From contig OX387606.1 of assembly GCA_947568835.1 (NCBI GenBank), positions 12,524,001-12,588,000 of the forward strand: 64,000 nucleotides of DNA. Reading direction: 5' to 3'. Made by a program: the position numbers and the translations under genes. This DNA comes from Protonemura montana. Lineage: Eukaryota > Arthropoda > Insecta > Plecoptera > Nemouridae. Below, in pieces: positions 24,401 through 36,961 of this stretch; the first letter of the stretch is position 1; every line of letters starts with the position of its first letter. The notes under the pieces are model-generated. The model did not search any database and was not told the origin of the DNA. It worked only from the letters and a program-made list of their open reading frames with translations.

Positions 24401-27400
24401 TTTTGCACCAAGCCGCAGTTAATGATAATAATAATGATAGCCGCTTGTGCACTTGCATGTTGGTGCACACAAACTGCATCGGATCGTCCGTGATGCGCCG
24501 CAATTCAGGTCAGGTTACATTTATTCCCGTCATAAGAATAATATTATGACAGTTTCAATCCACGTTTACCGCCAAAGAATGGCCGTGGCGGGTGTGTTCT
24601 AGGTAAAACTTGGACGGGGCTAGCAAGGGTCTTTGCAAGAACCTAGCGTTGGGCAGCTGACTGGAAGACATACCTTTCTTTTTAACTGGCAATGAATATT
24701 AAAATGAACGTAAAAAAACCCATAGAATTAATACTTTAGGTAGATTTGTGCATGGTACAAAAGATGTTGACCCCGTGAATTTCAGTATCAGACTTGCGAC
24801 TGACCTAGAGTATGCCATGAGTAGCAAAAATATATAGAACGCACTTAATTTCAGCCCAAAATAAACAACCCTGGTCGAACGCAGTTTCTTAAATCTTTGT
24901 TGCTTTCGAGTTCGTGAAGGCACAGAAACACCGTCGATATTAAAATCTAATTCAGTGCTTTTTTCGTCAATTAATTCGGTTCTTTTCCCATTCATTGAGA
25001 TTTCACAACAAAAGGCTGATAGCAATAAAATTCTTGGCCCGCAGGGCTGAAATACCTGCCTGGAAAATGAGCAATTATTTTTGAAAGATCTAGCTAATAA
25101 GCGCTTGTGTCGATAGACAGTGTGGTATTAAAGTCTTGCGTTCAATTCAACGTGATTCAAAGGAATAAAACGCACCAATTATTTAAATGGTGGTATGTAC
25201 ACAAAACCGAGTAAACGAGCCACAAAAAAAAATCTTCGGTGATTCAAGTCCAAATTAAAACTCAAAACGTACCTCATATAACAATAGAAAATAACAAAAA
25301 AAAAATTAAGTGCATTAAGATTCGTTTCTTCCTCGCCGGTTCCAGTCCCTCATCGCACTTTCTTTGCTTCGCTCAATCGCAATCTGTTAAAAAAGTCCTG
25401 CCCACCCATAAGTCATTCTTCCTCGCCTATTCCGCACGAAGCGGCGAGAGCAATATTGGTCCATGCAGATTGGTGACGGTGCTGACTCTCAACCCCACCA
25501 AGGCATGATCTATGCGAGTTTCAAAGACCTTTCTGAACCACTATCGAGCCAGCAAGTCGTCAGACACAGTGTATACATACTGCAAAACAGTTATAAGGAG
25601 GGTTGCGACTCGTGACCCGACCCCCTTGACTGTCACCCCCACGGCTCGATCTAGAGACTAGCGATCAAGATGACAAGAATGCAAATTTGACGCTCTAAAT
25701 TAGCATACAATCGATTGGGCCCGTCATCGTAGCCGTACCGATGTCCGCTACGTGTATATAGGGGCTTCGTGGACTTAATCGCGTCTCACCCACAATGTAA
25801 GCTAAGATAAACAATCAGTCTTAAGATGCTGTTATAGCCGGTGCTAATGATGTACCGGCTTACACCTGGATGGCAGGAGGCTAGGTTTTCGAGTTGTCAT
25901 CTAGCAAGGATGCATTATGGACCACCTGAGATGACCGATTTATAACGTAGAAGAAAGGCTGGCGATCAAAATAATGTTAGTTACTCTGATTGAATAGCAA
26001 TTTACTTTTTCTGCGTGCGATTATGGAGAAAAATAAGGCAGTCCTTTGGGAAGATATATGTGCGCTTTGCGTAAAAAAAATGAACATTCATTCAGTGTCG
26101 TATAATTCGATACCAAATCATCGAATTTTATAATGAAGAAAAGTAAAAAAGATAGAAAATAACGAATCTTAAATGGAAATTTCGTGCGATTTACATATGC
26201 ACTGCTAAAATGTACTAAATTTCACGAGAGGAGACGAACTTTTGAAAGTGAATATCGCTTCGGTGCTCGGCGATGACGACAAAGACTCGTTATCAAGAGA
26301 TTACACTTTGATAAGACGGGGAATGAAATTTTCCAAGCAATTGGGTAGGGTGCATGGCAGGGTAGGGCAAGAAGACTGCAGCGAGATAAGGATTCTCTAT
26401 ATTGAGTGCAAGGATTGTACACCTGTGAACAAGCCAGCTCAGGTGTGGGAAAGAAACCAGGCAAACAATAATAAAACGCGCGATAAACTGTTTCTATCCG
26501 AGGATTCTGGATACACCTTCACAGATTAAATTCGCTTCTCAGTTGATACGATCGTTATTTTAATATTGAAAGCAAGAGAATGTGACTTATTTTTATTTTT
26601 CTGTTAAAGTAAGAGATTTCCCATTTTTTTTCTTGCCTGAAATACAGACGTGAAGTAAAGTTTTCTGGAAATTGCGCAATCAGCAGCCAGAAAATAATTA
26701 AACCGTGTGCTTCAAGTAATTTGCATGTCTCTGAAAAAAGGAAGCCCCGCAAATCTTTCACCCATGAAATTAGGCGAAGATGGCCAAAATAAAGTTACAA
26801 AAAAAAGTGATAATCATCCCTCTTTCGTTTTGTCAGTGATTATAAAAATTCTAGCTCAATCTACCTGCGGGGCTAATAGTCATAGCGCAAAGGTAAACCT
26901 AAGTGAGTGATTAAAAACAATTTAAACTTTAATTAACTTGACGGTCAAAACAGAAGATACCATCGTTAGAAGCGAGCTAGCTCTTCAAGGGAACACAGAT
27001 TATACGGTGGATGGTCCAAGACCAAATTGGTGCATTTTTTTCCTCTGGTCTACTCGTCTGGAAAACGGAGGGGGTCCTGCGATCACAAGTCATGCGTGAC
27101 GAATTTCGGAGAGCAAACTTCTCAGGTAGGATCAAGATATTATTATATAGAGAGAAGACGGAGAAGCAGACGCCAGGTGGGCTCTAGCAGATTGAAGATG
27201 TTTGAGAGCAGATGGTGGACCGGAGAATGATTTCAGGTCTGTCGCGAGAATAATGAAGACATCACGGAAGGTGCATGAAATGCAGTCGTTTTCTTTTGTC
27301 ACGCTTGCACATCGCATCCCATGTGTGTGAAACCAGTTTAATTTCGACCGAACATTTCCGAGTGCCGTTCATAGAAAACTTACATAATTGAAATTTTAAA

Positions 27401-27540
27401 AACCATGTCGTTTCCAAACCCAATTTAAGTTCGTTTTATAGAAATGTTCTTCCTGGTTTTGAAGTAAAATTAATAATTTCATGTCGTACAGCCATCGATT
27501 CCGCTGCAGTTACATCGAATTTATGAAACTATAATTGCTT
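21464..27540. other. non-coding stretch of the proposed long intron
   Basis: The longest open frame in the window (21762-22208, plus) starts at a TTG, spans a GGCGTC tract and has no family signal; I treat it as chance. A T-rich tract ending GAG|GTACGT (minus, junction 25273/25272) is a poorer ratchet-like site. Nothing else stands out. Confidence 0.35.
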
Positions 27541-27547
27541 CGGTCAC

Positions 27548-27622
27548 CTTGAAACTTTGGATCCCAAGTCTTGAAATCTACATTACCTACCTGAAGGTAA
27601 TAAGTAAACATTCCTCCAGGGT
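27548..27622 (-). promoter_or_regulatory. possible recursive splice site RS2 with 43-nt RS-exon
   Basis: The minus strand reads TTTACTTATTACCTTCAG directly followed by GTAGGTAATG, with the junction between 27591 and 27590. The pyrimidine tract is shorter and more broken than at the other sites, and GTAGGT is a less common donor. A downstream donor CAAG|GTGACC lies 43 nt on (G at 27547). In phase 1 the short exon stops at its second full codon. It falls only about 350 bases downstream of the 27.9 kb donor of the TATA-driven ORF, which is unusual for a ratchet point of that transcript but not for one starting at 58 kb. Confidence 0.35.
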
Positions 27623-27867
27623 AATATATACAATAACAGCAACATTCCACAGCAGATAACAATAGTAAAGCTTGACGTGCGACGACGAAGCCGTGCACAG
27701 AGCTAGCACGCGACGCGACGCGTACGCGAACGTAGGTACGTTGATAAAACTCTATTTTCACTTAAAATTGTGATGCTCAGCAATGCTAACGATTAGCGTA
27801 GCCTGCAAACTTTATCGATATGCAAATACGTTGAATAATTAAAACATCAATTACACGATGTCTCTAT

Positions 27868-28119
27868 TTACCCACAGAGTGGACAGTGTCCAGTGTGTAC
27901 AAGAGGTAGATTGGTCGGGCATAGCCTGGCGATGGTAAACTGACCTTTGCGATGTCGCAAATGCACCTCGTTGAAGCAGCAAGGTAGTTCCGTGTAGGTG
28001 AGTCCGAAGTTGATTTCGTTGCCGTACACTGTCGCGTACGATTCCAGTTGGGAAAATACGACGACTGTGAGAAACAGCCGCCAACCAGCCAACATTTTCA
28101 TACGACTTTCGTTCGCCAT
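27868..28119 (-). CDS. signal-peptide ORF: alternative first exon or small cysteine-containing secreted protein
   Basis: The ATG at 28119 has a TAA codon directly upstream in frame and a good animal start context (CTAAATGG). The protein starts MANESRMKMLAG, followed by a hydrophobic stretch WRLFLTVVVF ending near SYA, a likely signal peptide. Two readings are possible. Read straight through, it is an 83-residue secreted protein with five cysteines (a CC pair near residue 48, then three single ones) ending in CPLCG and TAA. Alternatively, the strong donor AAAG|GTCAGT (G at 27944) ends the exon after HLRHRK in phase 1 with a leftover G, exactly the phase and base left by the 58 kb exon. It would then be a second N-terminus for the same gene. 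TATA-like boxes lie upstream. I recognise no family. The exon model and product are inference; the ORF and donor are seen. Confidence 0.42.
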   Translation of the reverse strand: MANESRMKMLAGWRLFLTVVVFSQLESYATVYGNEINFGLTYTELPCCFNEVHLRHRKGQFTIARLCPTNLPLVHTGHCPLCG

Positions 28120-28490
28120 TTAGTTGACAATACGCTTAGCACATGTCACCGTCGAATTTCGCATTATTAAACTGCGATCAAGGCATTTGTGGGGGACTGG
28201 AGGTTTGTTTTTGTCGACACTATTCGATCATGTCACTGTATGCACACACAAAAAACGTTATTTCTTGTTTAAACAAATCAGTTCGATTTAATTTCGAATT
28301 TTATAGCGCACGTTGTAACCGCCAAAAACGAGCAAAATTCGAACACTTCTGTGAATATGTTACTGGTTTTCGACAAAGTCGTAGCGTGTTCGCGAAGTTT
28401 TGACTCTCGTTGGGGCAACGGTCGACCGTCCACCCTCGAGGCAAGTTCGGCGATGACTGGCGACTTCAAGTTTCGCGGCTGGAGTTCGTA

Positions 28491-28499
28491 ATTTATATA
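28491..28499 (-). promoter_or_regulatory. candidate TATA-box promoter for the 28.1 kb ORF
   Basis: The minus strand reads TATATAAAT at 28499-28491. A TATA box would place the transcription start about 30 bases downstream, near 28468. An initiator-like CCAGTCAT sits slightly farther on (28460-28453). The resulting 5' UTR would be about 350 nt to the ATG at 28119. A second, simpler TATAAAA lies at 28305-28299 and could serve a shorter leader. No other promoter elements were resolved. Motif matching in A+T-rich DNA is weak evidence, so this rests mainly on the position ahead of a signal-peptide ORF. Confidence 0.35.
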
Positions 28500-28559
28500 G
28501 CAGGACTCCGGCATCGCGGTCGGAGCTATTCGGAGCCGTTCGGGTAACTCCGCCTAGTC

Positions 28560-31500
28560 ATGTGCTCTTCGCATGCGGCCTGATGGCAACATTTTAAGGG
28601 ATGCAAATCAATTGGCTGATACTAATTTGCACGCATCTACAACCCCTTCACCTCTGACTACGATTTACCGAGTTGTCAAGCATTTCGACCAATCCGAAGG
28701 CACTATCTACCGGAAGAGACTTGATTTTCATCGAGCTATTGGCTGGGAAAACGCTCCACGGGAGGGTTCGAAGTATTTACACAAAGCGCATGGCCGATCG
28801 CAAATCCATTTATGTTGTTCAGAATTTATACAAAATTTATTAGCGTGGCTATTGGCGTATGCTCCGTACTCCTTTGTTTCATGAAAAAAATTTAGACTTT
28901 AGCCGTCAATATCCATTGCAAGATCTACGCGATTGCATAGTTTTGGAAAATTTAGGCCGTGCGACAAAACCAAATATTTATGAAAATATTACTTTATTTG
29001 AAATTAATTTCATTTTTTTTGCACCTCTTATAGATTTGCGACTGGTTAAACTACTTAACGACAAGTGAGTTCACTTATTTAAACGAATATAACTCTCCCG
29101 AAAAGAGGCTAGTGTACTGATCGTTTGTACCATTTTAATTACGCTCCAATCTAACTCTCAGTCATGTTCTCCGACGTTGTTCTACCTCGTCCCCACCTAG
29201 TTCCACAAGACGACACTCTCCTAGTCTATCTCGCAGTAAACTCCCTGTAGCACAGCTCGTACCAGTCAAGGGTAACTACCCAAAGAAACCCGAAACCCAG
29301 AGCTCACCTAGCGCTCCGCTAGCTGATCTATTGCACCCCCTGGAACCCATTTCCCCAATAACAATCGGCGACGTGCTCCAGGGTATAAATTGCTTATTCC
29401 CCACTCGCTGCTCGCACAATAGTAATAATACCTCTTCTTACGTTTTAGCGTCGCGATGCCGACGCCGACGCCTATGACGCCGTACGCTTTAGTTAAGGAA
29501 ACGGTTCGCGTAGCAGTCGGCTACTTTATGACGACGCATACTCCTGCAGGGTTCGACGCGTGAAAAGTGGAAAGTGGAGAATGAAGTTATGTTCGCGTGT
29601 TGTTCACTGTGTCGACGGAATTCTTGGGCACGTTCGCAGCTAATTTGATGGGACGCACGAAATGCATCTCATAGCGAGGTATGTGGACCTCATTTCGTTT
29701 TAGCAAATCGATAGCACAGTTTTTAAAGGTATTTTTTCGAAGTTTGATGGCAATTGTGTCGCTGGTATTTAGAGTCCTGAATGTGAAACGTCTCTGATCA
29801 AGTTCTCTGACCAGGACTAAGGATATGAATACAAGGCTTGCTTGCGAAATGGCCTGTTGACTGTTTTACTAAATGGTTGGCTTTGGCTCCACCAAAACAT
29901 GTCAAATAGGCAAGTACCGCGGCGTTAAATGCAATGTGTTCCTATTAATTAAATGGCGACAACTAATTACAATATTTAATCACGTTTTTAATGCACGAAA
30001 ACGGTTTTAAGCACGTGGATGTGTGGCGTATTTACTCACTGGAATTGCTCTGTGCAAGTATTTATGAATGCAGGAATTGGTTTTGAGCCCTTTCAGAGCA
30101 CTGCATAGAGAAGTGTATAGAAGCAATGATGACCACTTCAATGCTTGCCACTTGCTAGTTCAATAATAAGGCCAGCAGGTCTCCACATAGAAATTTGAAA
30201 TTTTATAATCCACGATTTCATTACGGTACAGGCCATGTGGGCAATCTTTTATTCTAAGAGAAAACTCGAAAGCAGACTCCTGAAAACGCATTGAAAACTA
30301 GTCCTCGCCGTTACATATTGTTCGGTGGCTGGCTAAATGAGTGAATGAATGCGCGCGTTTTGGAGAAGGCTCCGAGTGGAGAAGCCGAGTCGAGAGTCTT
30401 GCGCGACGGCCACAGCCCGCAAATGCTTGCTAATTTGCCCTCGAGATGGGCAAAACCACGCCCGGGGAAGCCGCAAAATGCCGGCTAGAAGTTTAATACG
30501 ACGACCGCGCATTCCTAGAGCGAGAATTATTCAAGTTATCAAAAGAAACGCGGGCGAGAGGGCAATGTTTAATTGCTTGGAACTATTATTATATGTTTGA
30601 GGTTAGTTTAGAGTTTGGACATTAACCATAGGACGAGCATGAAAAATTTGCTTTCAGTTTTCTTAGTGAGCAAGAAAAGTCAGAGGACCGTTTCCATTAC
30701 CGTAAATCTTTACATTGGATAGGACTTTCTGCCTGCAGTGGACCATCCACTCTGGTGCCTGAGAGCTTTATTGATTTCCACCTACAGTGCAGTCACATTT
30801 ACTGCATTTATTGCAATTATACTTTATTTATTTAGGATTTAGCTTCGATTTCGGTTCGGCTTTCAGCCGTTTATCTTAGAAATGATTAGCCGTACAATTT
30901 GTAAACCTTATACATTGGTCTGTTACTACCCTTCTGCAAAGGAAATTGTTCCCTAACTGGGTTAGTCATTATCAGAAGGGGAATGTGAGATTGCCTGCGT
31001 GGTAGGACCTATAGGTTTGCCGTACGATAATTTGATAACGTCTTCTAGAGGGGATTTTCCCTCCTCTCGGGGGACTTTGGTCTCGAACTCTAACCCGAGT
31101 TAGACTGATGGACGTCTATGGAACTGACCATGACTCGACGAGGGAGCAAATGCACGGGACTAGCCGGTTTCGTGGTGGTCAGAGATTGAAGGCATACGGC
31201 GCGCGAGGAGACACTATGATATTAAATCTTAGTGCAAGCTTTTCTTTAACTTGACAGAAACTGGAACACGTCTAATGAGAAAAGTTGTTTGTGAAAAGCA
31301 ACAAAGTTTTTGTTTGACCTGGACACTCGGTCCAATCATTGACGGTGTGGAAGAGATCAAAATGTCCTCCAACGCTTATTGAAATATATAGTGTGTATTT
31401 GTAGTATTTAGGTCCGGTATTACAATTTTCATAACTCGAAGAAGATAAAGTGGGAGTTAAATTAATTGCCATGACAACAACCAATCACAGGCAGTGAAAG

Positions 31501-32386
31501 TCAGCTGTTTCTGTGAGTTAAGAGCTTAACTCAACTATGCGTCTATTATATTATATTATCGACTATTATCAAGCAAAGTATTCCAATGTTGTATCGGTAA
31601 GACAATGAATTGTTCGCCATCGGACAAGAATACAATCAAATAATATCCATCCAGCAGTCAGGCTCTCGTAGTACATTCTGACTAAAAACTGACAGTTTGA
31701 CAGCTAAATTTCCTTTTCGTTCTTTGCCCTCATGCCAGCCCGGCATCACGAAGCGTGGAATGCTGATAGCTTGCCTTCCATTTCCTGACGTGTCGAACAC
31801 AGACCCAGGCAGACCCGAGTTCGAACCTGGGATTATAGATTTGCATTCCCAAGGTAGACTGATTTATTTGGTAGTCTTATGGTTTGTTGAAAAGTTAACG
31901 TTTAACTTTTGAAACGTACTTCGTGGACTTGTTCCGACTGCATTTTTGATAAACCATAAACAACTAACTTTCATCTACAAGGGTTCGAGCACGTAATTTA
32001 ATTGGATGTTAAGTTTTCTGAAATATTTGGAATAGTCTCAATAATAACGAGCTACCTGCCTGAATGACCTTGGGAACTCACTCTCCCACAAACAGTTATT
32101 CGTTCTCCTATAACCAAACGACAGGACCGACGGGAATAACATTTTCATGACACATTCGAAATCTATATCTTATCAAATTTAATTCTTTCGAACAAAATCG
32201 GCCAACGTTTTTTTTCAATCCATTTTTTTTAATTGATTTATTGATTCTTATGATCAACGGCGCGTCAGCTACTAAGCTATTTAAGCAAAATTTACAAACC
32301 TGATCAGTCCTAAAATAACCCATTCCTGCTAATGAAATATAAGCAAGACCATTCCATTCCATTCCAGTTTTAACGTATTTCAGGTG
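28560..32386. other. non-coding stretch
   Basis: Includes a (GACGCC)n patch at 29457-29482 and a polymerase III B-box-like GTTCGAACC at 31819-31827 without an A box. No exon was found. Confidence 0.35.
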
Positions 32387-32690
32387 TTATTATTATTATT
32401 ATTGTTTATTTACACAACTTTTACATACATTTCAATTCAGTATAAAATGCTATCGGTTGTTGCTAGGTGTGTATATTGTTTAGTTTAGCCCTCATTTCTC
32501 TGGAGCTATTCGGTAGTGGCATAACCGCACTTCCCGGCAGATCATTCCACAATCGTATGCCCTCTGCGGCTAAGCAGTACTTCCCGATGTTGGTTCTTGG
32601 TTGCAGCTGTTTTATCTTGTGATGGTGATCTTGTATTATTACCGTTTTTATGCTAGATCCTACGAGGGATCGATCCTAATCTCATTTTTA
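32387..32690 (-). mobile_element. 5'-truncated non-LTR retrotransposon (LINE), C-terminus plus 3' tail
   Basis: Reading on the minus strand, an open segment from about 32680 to the TAG at 32466 ends in residues typical of the C-terminus of LINE reverse-transcriptase ORFs: NIGKYCLAAEGIRLWNDLPG, where the WNDLP-type motif is shared by CR1/L2-like and related clades. A short A+T-rich 3' UTR with AATAAA follows, then a (TAA)n tail at 32403-32387. The catalytic part of the protein is absent, so this is a dead 5'-truncated copy. The clade was not resolved. The intact reading through about 70 codons suggests a fairly recent insertion. Confidence 0.65.
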
Positions 32691-32984
32691 ACCCACGTTT
32701 TTAAGGAGGAAGGTCGGGGAGATTTTCATTTCTCATCGCGACACTGCTCATGCTTAGCGTAAAGCTACGCAGGTATTCGCATTACTGACGTGATTGTTAG
32801 TTGTTTTCACGCTTGATTCATAGCAAATGAACGATAGTGATACGCACATCTTTTAACACGAAACTGTTTGCAGTGTGTGCATTGGAAAACTCACTAATCA
32901 AGGGTGTTATTATTAATAATAATAAGGCCATTATTTCGCAGCGGCTATTCGCACTCTGATACCTGCTCTAAAACGTACTTGTAA

Positions 32985-33245
32985 TTGTAATTGTAATTGT
33001 CTTTATTTGTCCGTTATCACAAGGTTTACATTCAGAGTGTAATAGGATGTGGACTCGTCCAAAAACAGAAACAAAGCGTATTTTAAAACACTAAAAACAC
33101 AGGTGAGATAAATAAAATCAAATAACAACAGTCACACCTTTGTCCAATCCTTTGAGTCTAATTTATAAAATTCGTCAATACTATAAAAACCTTTGCATAA
33201 TAACAATTCCTTTATAGTCCAACTAAATCCAACAATAGCAGATCA
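32985..33245 (-). mobile_element. second LINE-like 3' end with TTACAA-repeat tail
   Basis: On the minus strand a short open segment ending KLDSKDWTKV and TGA (33134-33132) is followed by an A+T-rich UTR, GGACAAATAAAG and three to four copies of a six-base ATTACA tail (33000-32985). The order stop, UTR, polyadenylation-like signal and short-period tail is that of a non-LTR retrotransposon 3' end, different from the neighbouring TAA-tailed copy. The coding remnant is only about 35 codons and was not matched to a clade. It could instead be the 3' end of a retrocopy. Confidence 0.4.
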
Positions 33246-33249
33246 AGTT

Positions 33250-36200
33250 AACGTGCTCAATCAGAGTGCACCGGATCACACCAGCTTCCAATTGATACGT
33301 CCTGACAATTTTTGTTATAATTAGTTTAACTCATTCAGCACCTAGTTCGCTTTACTTATAAGTGATTGAAAGCTTTTATGCTAGGCACAAAATACATTCA
33401 CAAGGCGACTGTATTACCACACATTCTCTAACACGGCTGGATGTACCTTTGAAGGGTAGTAACTTTACTTTTCGCTAAATTAAACTGTCAATTTAAAAAT
33501 GAAAACCATAATTTGCTTATAGTTTGTAGCGACATCACGTCATAAACCGTATCGCTTTGATCCGGTAAGCAAATCATGACAGAAAGTTGTGATTTCCTTT
33601 GAATAGGAAACATTTTGCTGCAGCACTCTAATGTTGATCAAACTTTGTATCATCGAACACACATGGATTAGAAACATAACTTAATTGCCTGAATTGTTTC
33701 TGAATTGTGAGACACGAATGTAATTTCCATAGTCGGGTACCGTTCATTATAACTTTATAAGACTAATAGATCAAATCCCTGATAAAAGAACGCTCTCCTA
33801 AACTCAAGTACAATCTACCTATGCCCTCTGTCCCCATGGCACATGCCACGCAAAATTTTCTTACACCTTGCATACGCTTTGCTGCCATCTTTTAGGTAAA
33901 AATGGTACCAAAACACCAAATTTTGAGTCATTGAATACATTCAAAATATGAAATTTGAAAGAATAAGCAAGAGATACTGAATATAACATTCAAAATAACA
34001 CGAGAGATGGATAATTTATTTAGAGGACTGAAATTTGCTACGCCATTAAATTGGGCACCGTCAACCGAAAGGAAACTGAAATATGTCCCTCTTCAAACCC
34101 CATGTCCGTGTCCTATTCAGTGTTAGAAATTCAAAGACAAGATTAAGGTGTCCAGATAATTGAGAGAATCCTAACTTTAACTGACCAAACACGATTTGAT
34201 CCAGTTTAAGTTTGTTCCTTAGCTTTTGGCTTTGAATTCCACTAAATAGCGAGAAAAGTAGAGAACAAACATGAATTATAGACGTAGAAGACGATTGGCC
34301 ACAAGTTTGAATCAACAGAATTAACGATCATGACGAAAACATGCAGTTTCTTCAGAGTAAACTTGCTTTCAGGTAATTCGAAACAAAGTTTAATTTTATT
34401 GATAACTTATATTATAGTTGTTATATAAACTATTGCTGACTTTTATTATAACTAAACAGCAGCAAAGTACAAGAAATATTCCCAGTAAAAACTTCCTTAG
34501 GAAGGGTGAATGCAGGTTTTAGCGACGGAACATTAGTAATTGAATCAAAAGGAGGCATGGGAACAGGCAAAACATAAAAACTCTCCAAACTTTGGCATCT
34601 TCCTCCAAAATCGATTCAGAGCAATACACTTTCCTGATTCAAAGACAAAATTAGACTCCCATATGTAATGATATATACTGATAGCTTTCAAATGGGAAAA
34701 CACTTATTTAAATAAACTTTAGGCAGAAATGTAAATATTTGCCAAACAAGATTGATTTTCAAATATTCCTATCTCCATCAACTTTTCCCATCTTCATTCC
34801 AAATAACTTTCTCCGTCTTTGCGTCGCGAATGCGTGTCTAGCTTCGGCGTCGTCGGCGTCGCCTGAATCCTTGACGTCGGATCGAGATAGAGTAGGTCTC
34901 CCCACAGCTTCCTACACTCATCCTGCCGAGCTCGGTTCAGATTCTCAGATGAAGACGCATAGATCGTGGTGCACGCACAACATAGTATAGCTGAATTCTT
35001 GCTATCCTTTTGTTTTGATGTCAGAAAACTATCTTTGAAAGTAAAATAGAAAATAAATCGCTTTCCATAGTTATAGAAAAGCGAAACATTTATCTGCATC
35101 TTTGCTTCGAGCTTTTTATATCGAAGTTTTCCGCGAGAATCTTAAAGGGGTTGACAGGATTTCAGTATTGTAGCACTTTGATCATTAACGTTCTCCTTTT
35201 TTACAATTCACACACATATATACATATATTGACAAAGAAGGTAAGACATTCTTGGAACACATTTCTATTTTGCTCCAAACCTAAGAACTAGTTTCCATCA
35301 TTATTTTTTGAAAATTGGTAATGAATATTACGCGATATTATACTGGTTTTATGACTAACTACAACGACTTAAAAAAAATTACACGCTATTTATGTGCGTG
35401 CTGTTGTGTAATTTGTAAATGTGATGTGTTATGCATTTTCTCAAAGTTTTCATTAATAATTTTTGAAACTGACATTTTTCGAAACGGGATGTCATGTAGC
35501 AAAAATGTCCATGTATTTTACCATGAACATCGACACTCGCATCAAGTTTTCCACTTTTCTAGCCCCGAAGTTTACTTCATAGAATCATGATAACGTTAAA
35601 ATCTCCAGGCTTCTCATGTCTAAGCTATACTGGGCAACAAACAAAGTTTAACTACACCCCACATGGTACCCACCTCAACTGATTGGTCGAAATTACCAGC
35701 GCGTCGTAATACAGCTTTCATCGCACGCACTAAGCACGCATTAAAACGCCTCTACGAACGCTGTCACCACCTGGTTCTTGATCTCAAGACGCTCATCTCA
35801 AAACAGGAGCGAGAAAGCCAACAAAGGCGAGGCAGAACGACGGTCGGGGCGGGTAGAGGAGGGGGGCATGTCGTCTACGACACCTCACAATCCTTTTTCG
35901 CACCGTAGACACGTTTTTTATTAATATTTTAAGTACTCTTTTGCATTTCGGTCTCGAGTGCATCATGCCACGCTGGCAGCATGCACAAGCCGATGGTACT
36001 CATACCGCCGTCGTAGGTACTAGCGCTTGAAAAAAGTAACAGACCTCGCTTTCTGATTCTAGAAAATGAACCCTAGTTTCAAAGTACATAATTGGGATTG
36101 GGCGTTATTTAATCATAGTTATTACCAACTGTACGTTATCAAGAGCATCAAGACAGTCAAGTATTTTTCCCACGCGTACAGTACTTTACTGTAATTACGT

Positions 36201-36839
36201 GGCGTACTATTTGTTCTATTTTCTTCATTCAACAAATTTTGTTCTATTCTTCGTTTGACTTTTTTTTTCGTTCGAGGAGAACGATGGCTAATTACGGCTT
36301 ACGTGTAACTCGGGCTTAGCGACTGTAGGTGGCCAGGGGGCAGGACATGAGATTCTTGCCACGTCATCGCGCCCTTACTCGAGACATCTCGACCTTGTCG
36401 TCAGCTGATGCATCATCGATATCAACAGTGTGGAAATGTCGGTCGGGGCGGCCGGCAGATAGAACTCATTGTTCTCTGTACTCAACGACTGGGAGCTCGT
36501 GCAAATCGATTTATTTTTCATACGACAGTTAAGCTAAAGCAAACAGCTTATAAGTCAAGCTTTAAGAGCCGATATCGCGACTGGGGACGTTTTCTTCGCG
36601 ACCCATTGGCGCCCTTGTGGTGTCAACACGACCACGATACTTATTGACATCGATTGTTTTTGCTTCAAACATCAACCAAACATTGCCTCGCATACTTATC
36701 GGCCTAAATATGCCGGCCGTAAACTATAAAATGCTTTGCACCGCATCTTAGAGTAGGGAAAAAATGTTATTTAAAAAACTAACCTATGACTTCTTGTTAG
36801 AAAATTGCTTCTATCACATAGACGATTTTTTTTTTAATG
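33250..36839. other. non-coding stretch
   Basis: A+T-rich. A GGCGTC patch lies at 34843-34863. The plus-strand CTTGCTTTCAG|GTAATT at 34373 weakly resembles a ratchet site. I see no exon. Confidence 0.35.
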
Positions 36840-36922
36840 TTAACGTATTTAAAAAAAAAATGTAAACCTTTGATGACTGTCTAAAAATCGTTCTGTGTAT
36901 GATCATCCTGGACAATAAACGA

Positions 36923-36957
<35 letters not shown>
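36840..36957 (+). mobile_element. LINE-like 3' end with long (ATT)n tail
   Basis: A+T-rich sequence with GGACAATAAACGAC leads into an uninterrupted run of about eleven ATT units (36924-36957). This is the usual tail of several animal LINE clades, here on the plus strand, opposite to the two LINE ends at 32-33 kb. No coding remnant is recognisable upstream, so the element is defined only by its 3' end. The tail could also be an independent microsatellite. Confidence 0.35.

Positions 36958-36961
<4 letters not shown>

Noticed and set aside
25267-25310. Fifth possible ratchet site (T-rich tract, GAG|GTACGT)
   Set aside because: The G before AG is unfavourable, GTACGT is a weak donor, and no downstream donor defines an RS-exon.
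31801-31835. tRNA-like T arm with B box GTTCGAACC
   Set aside because: The T stem does not pair fully and there is no A box or cloverleaf upstream.
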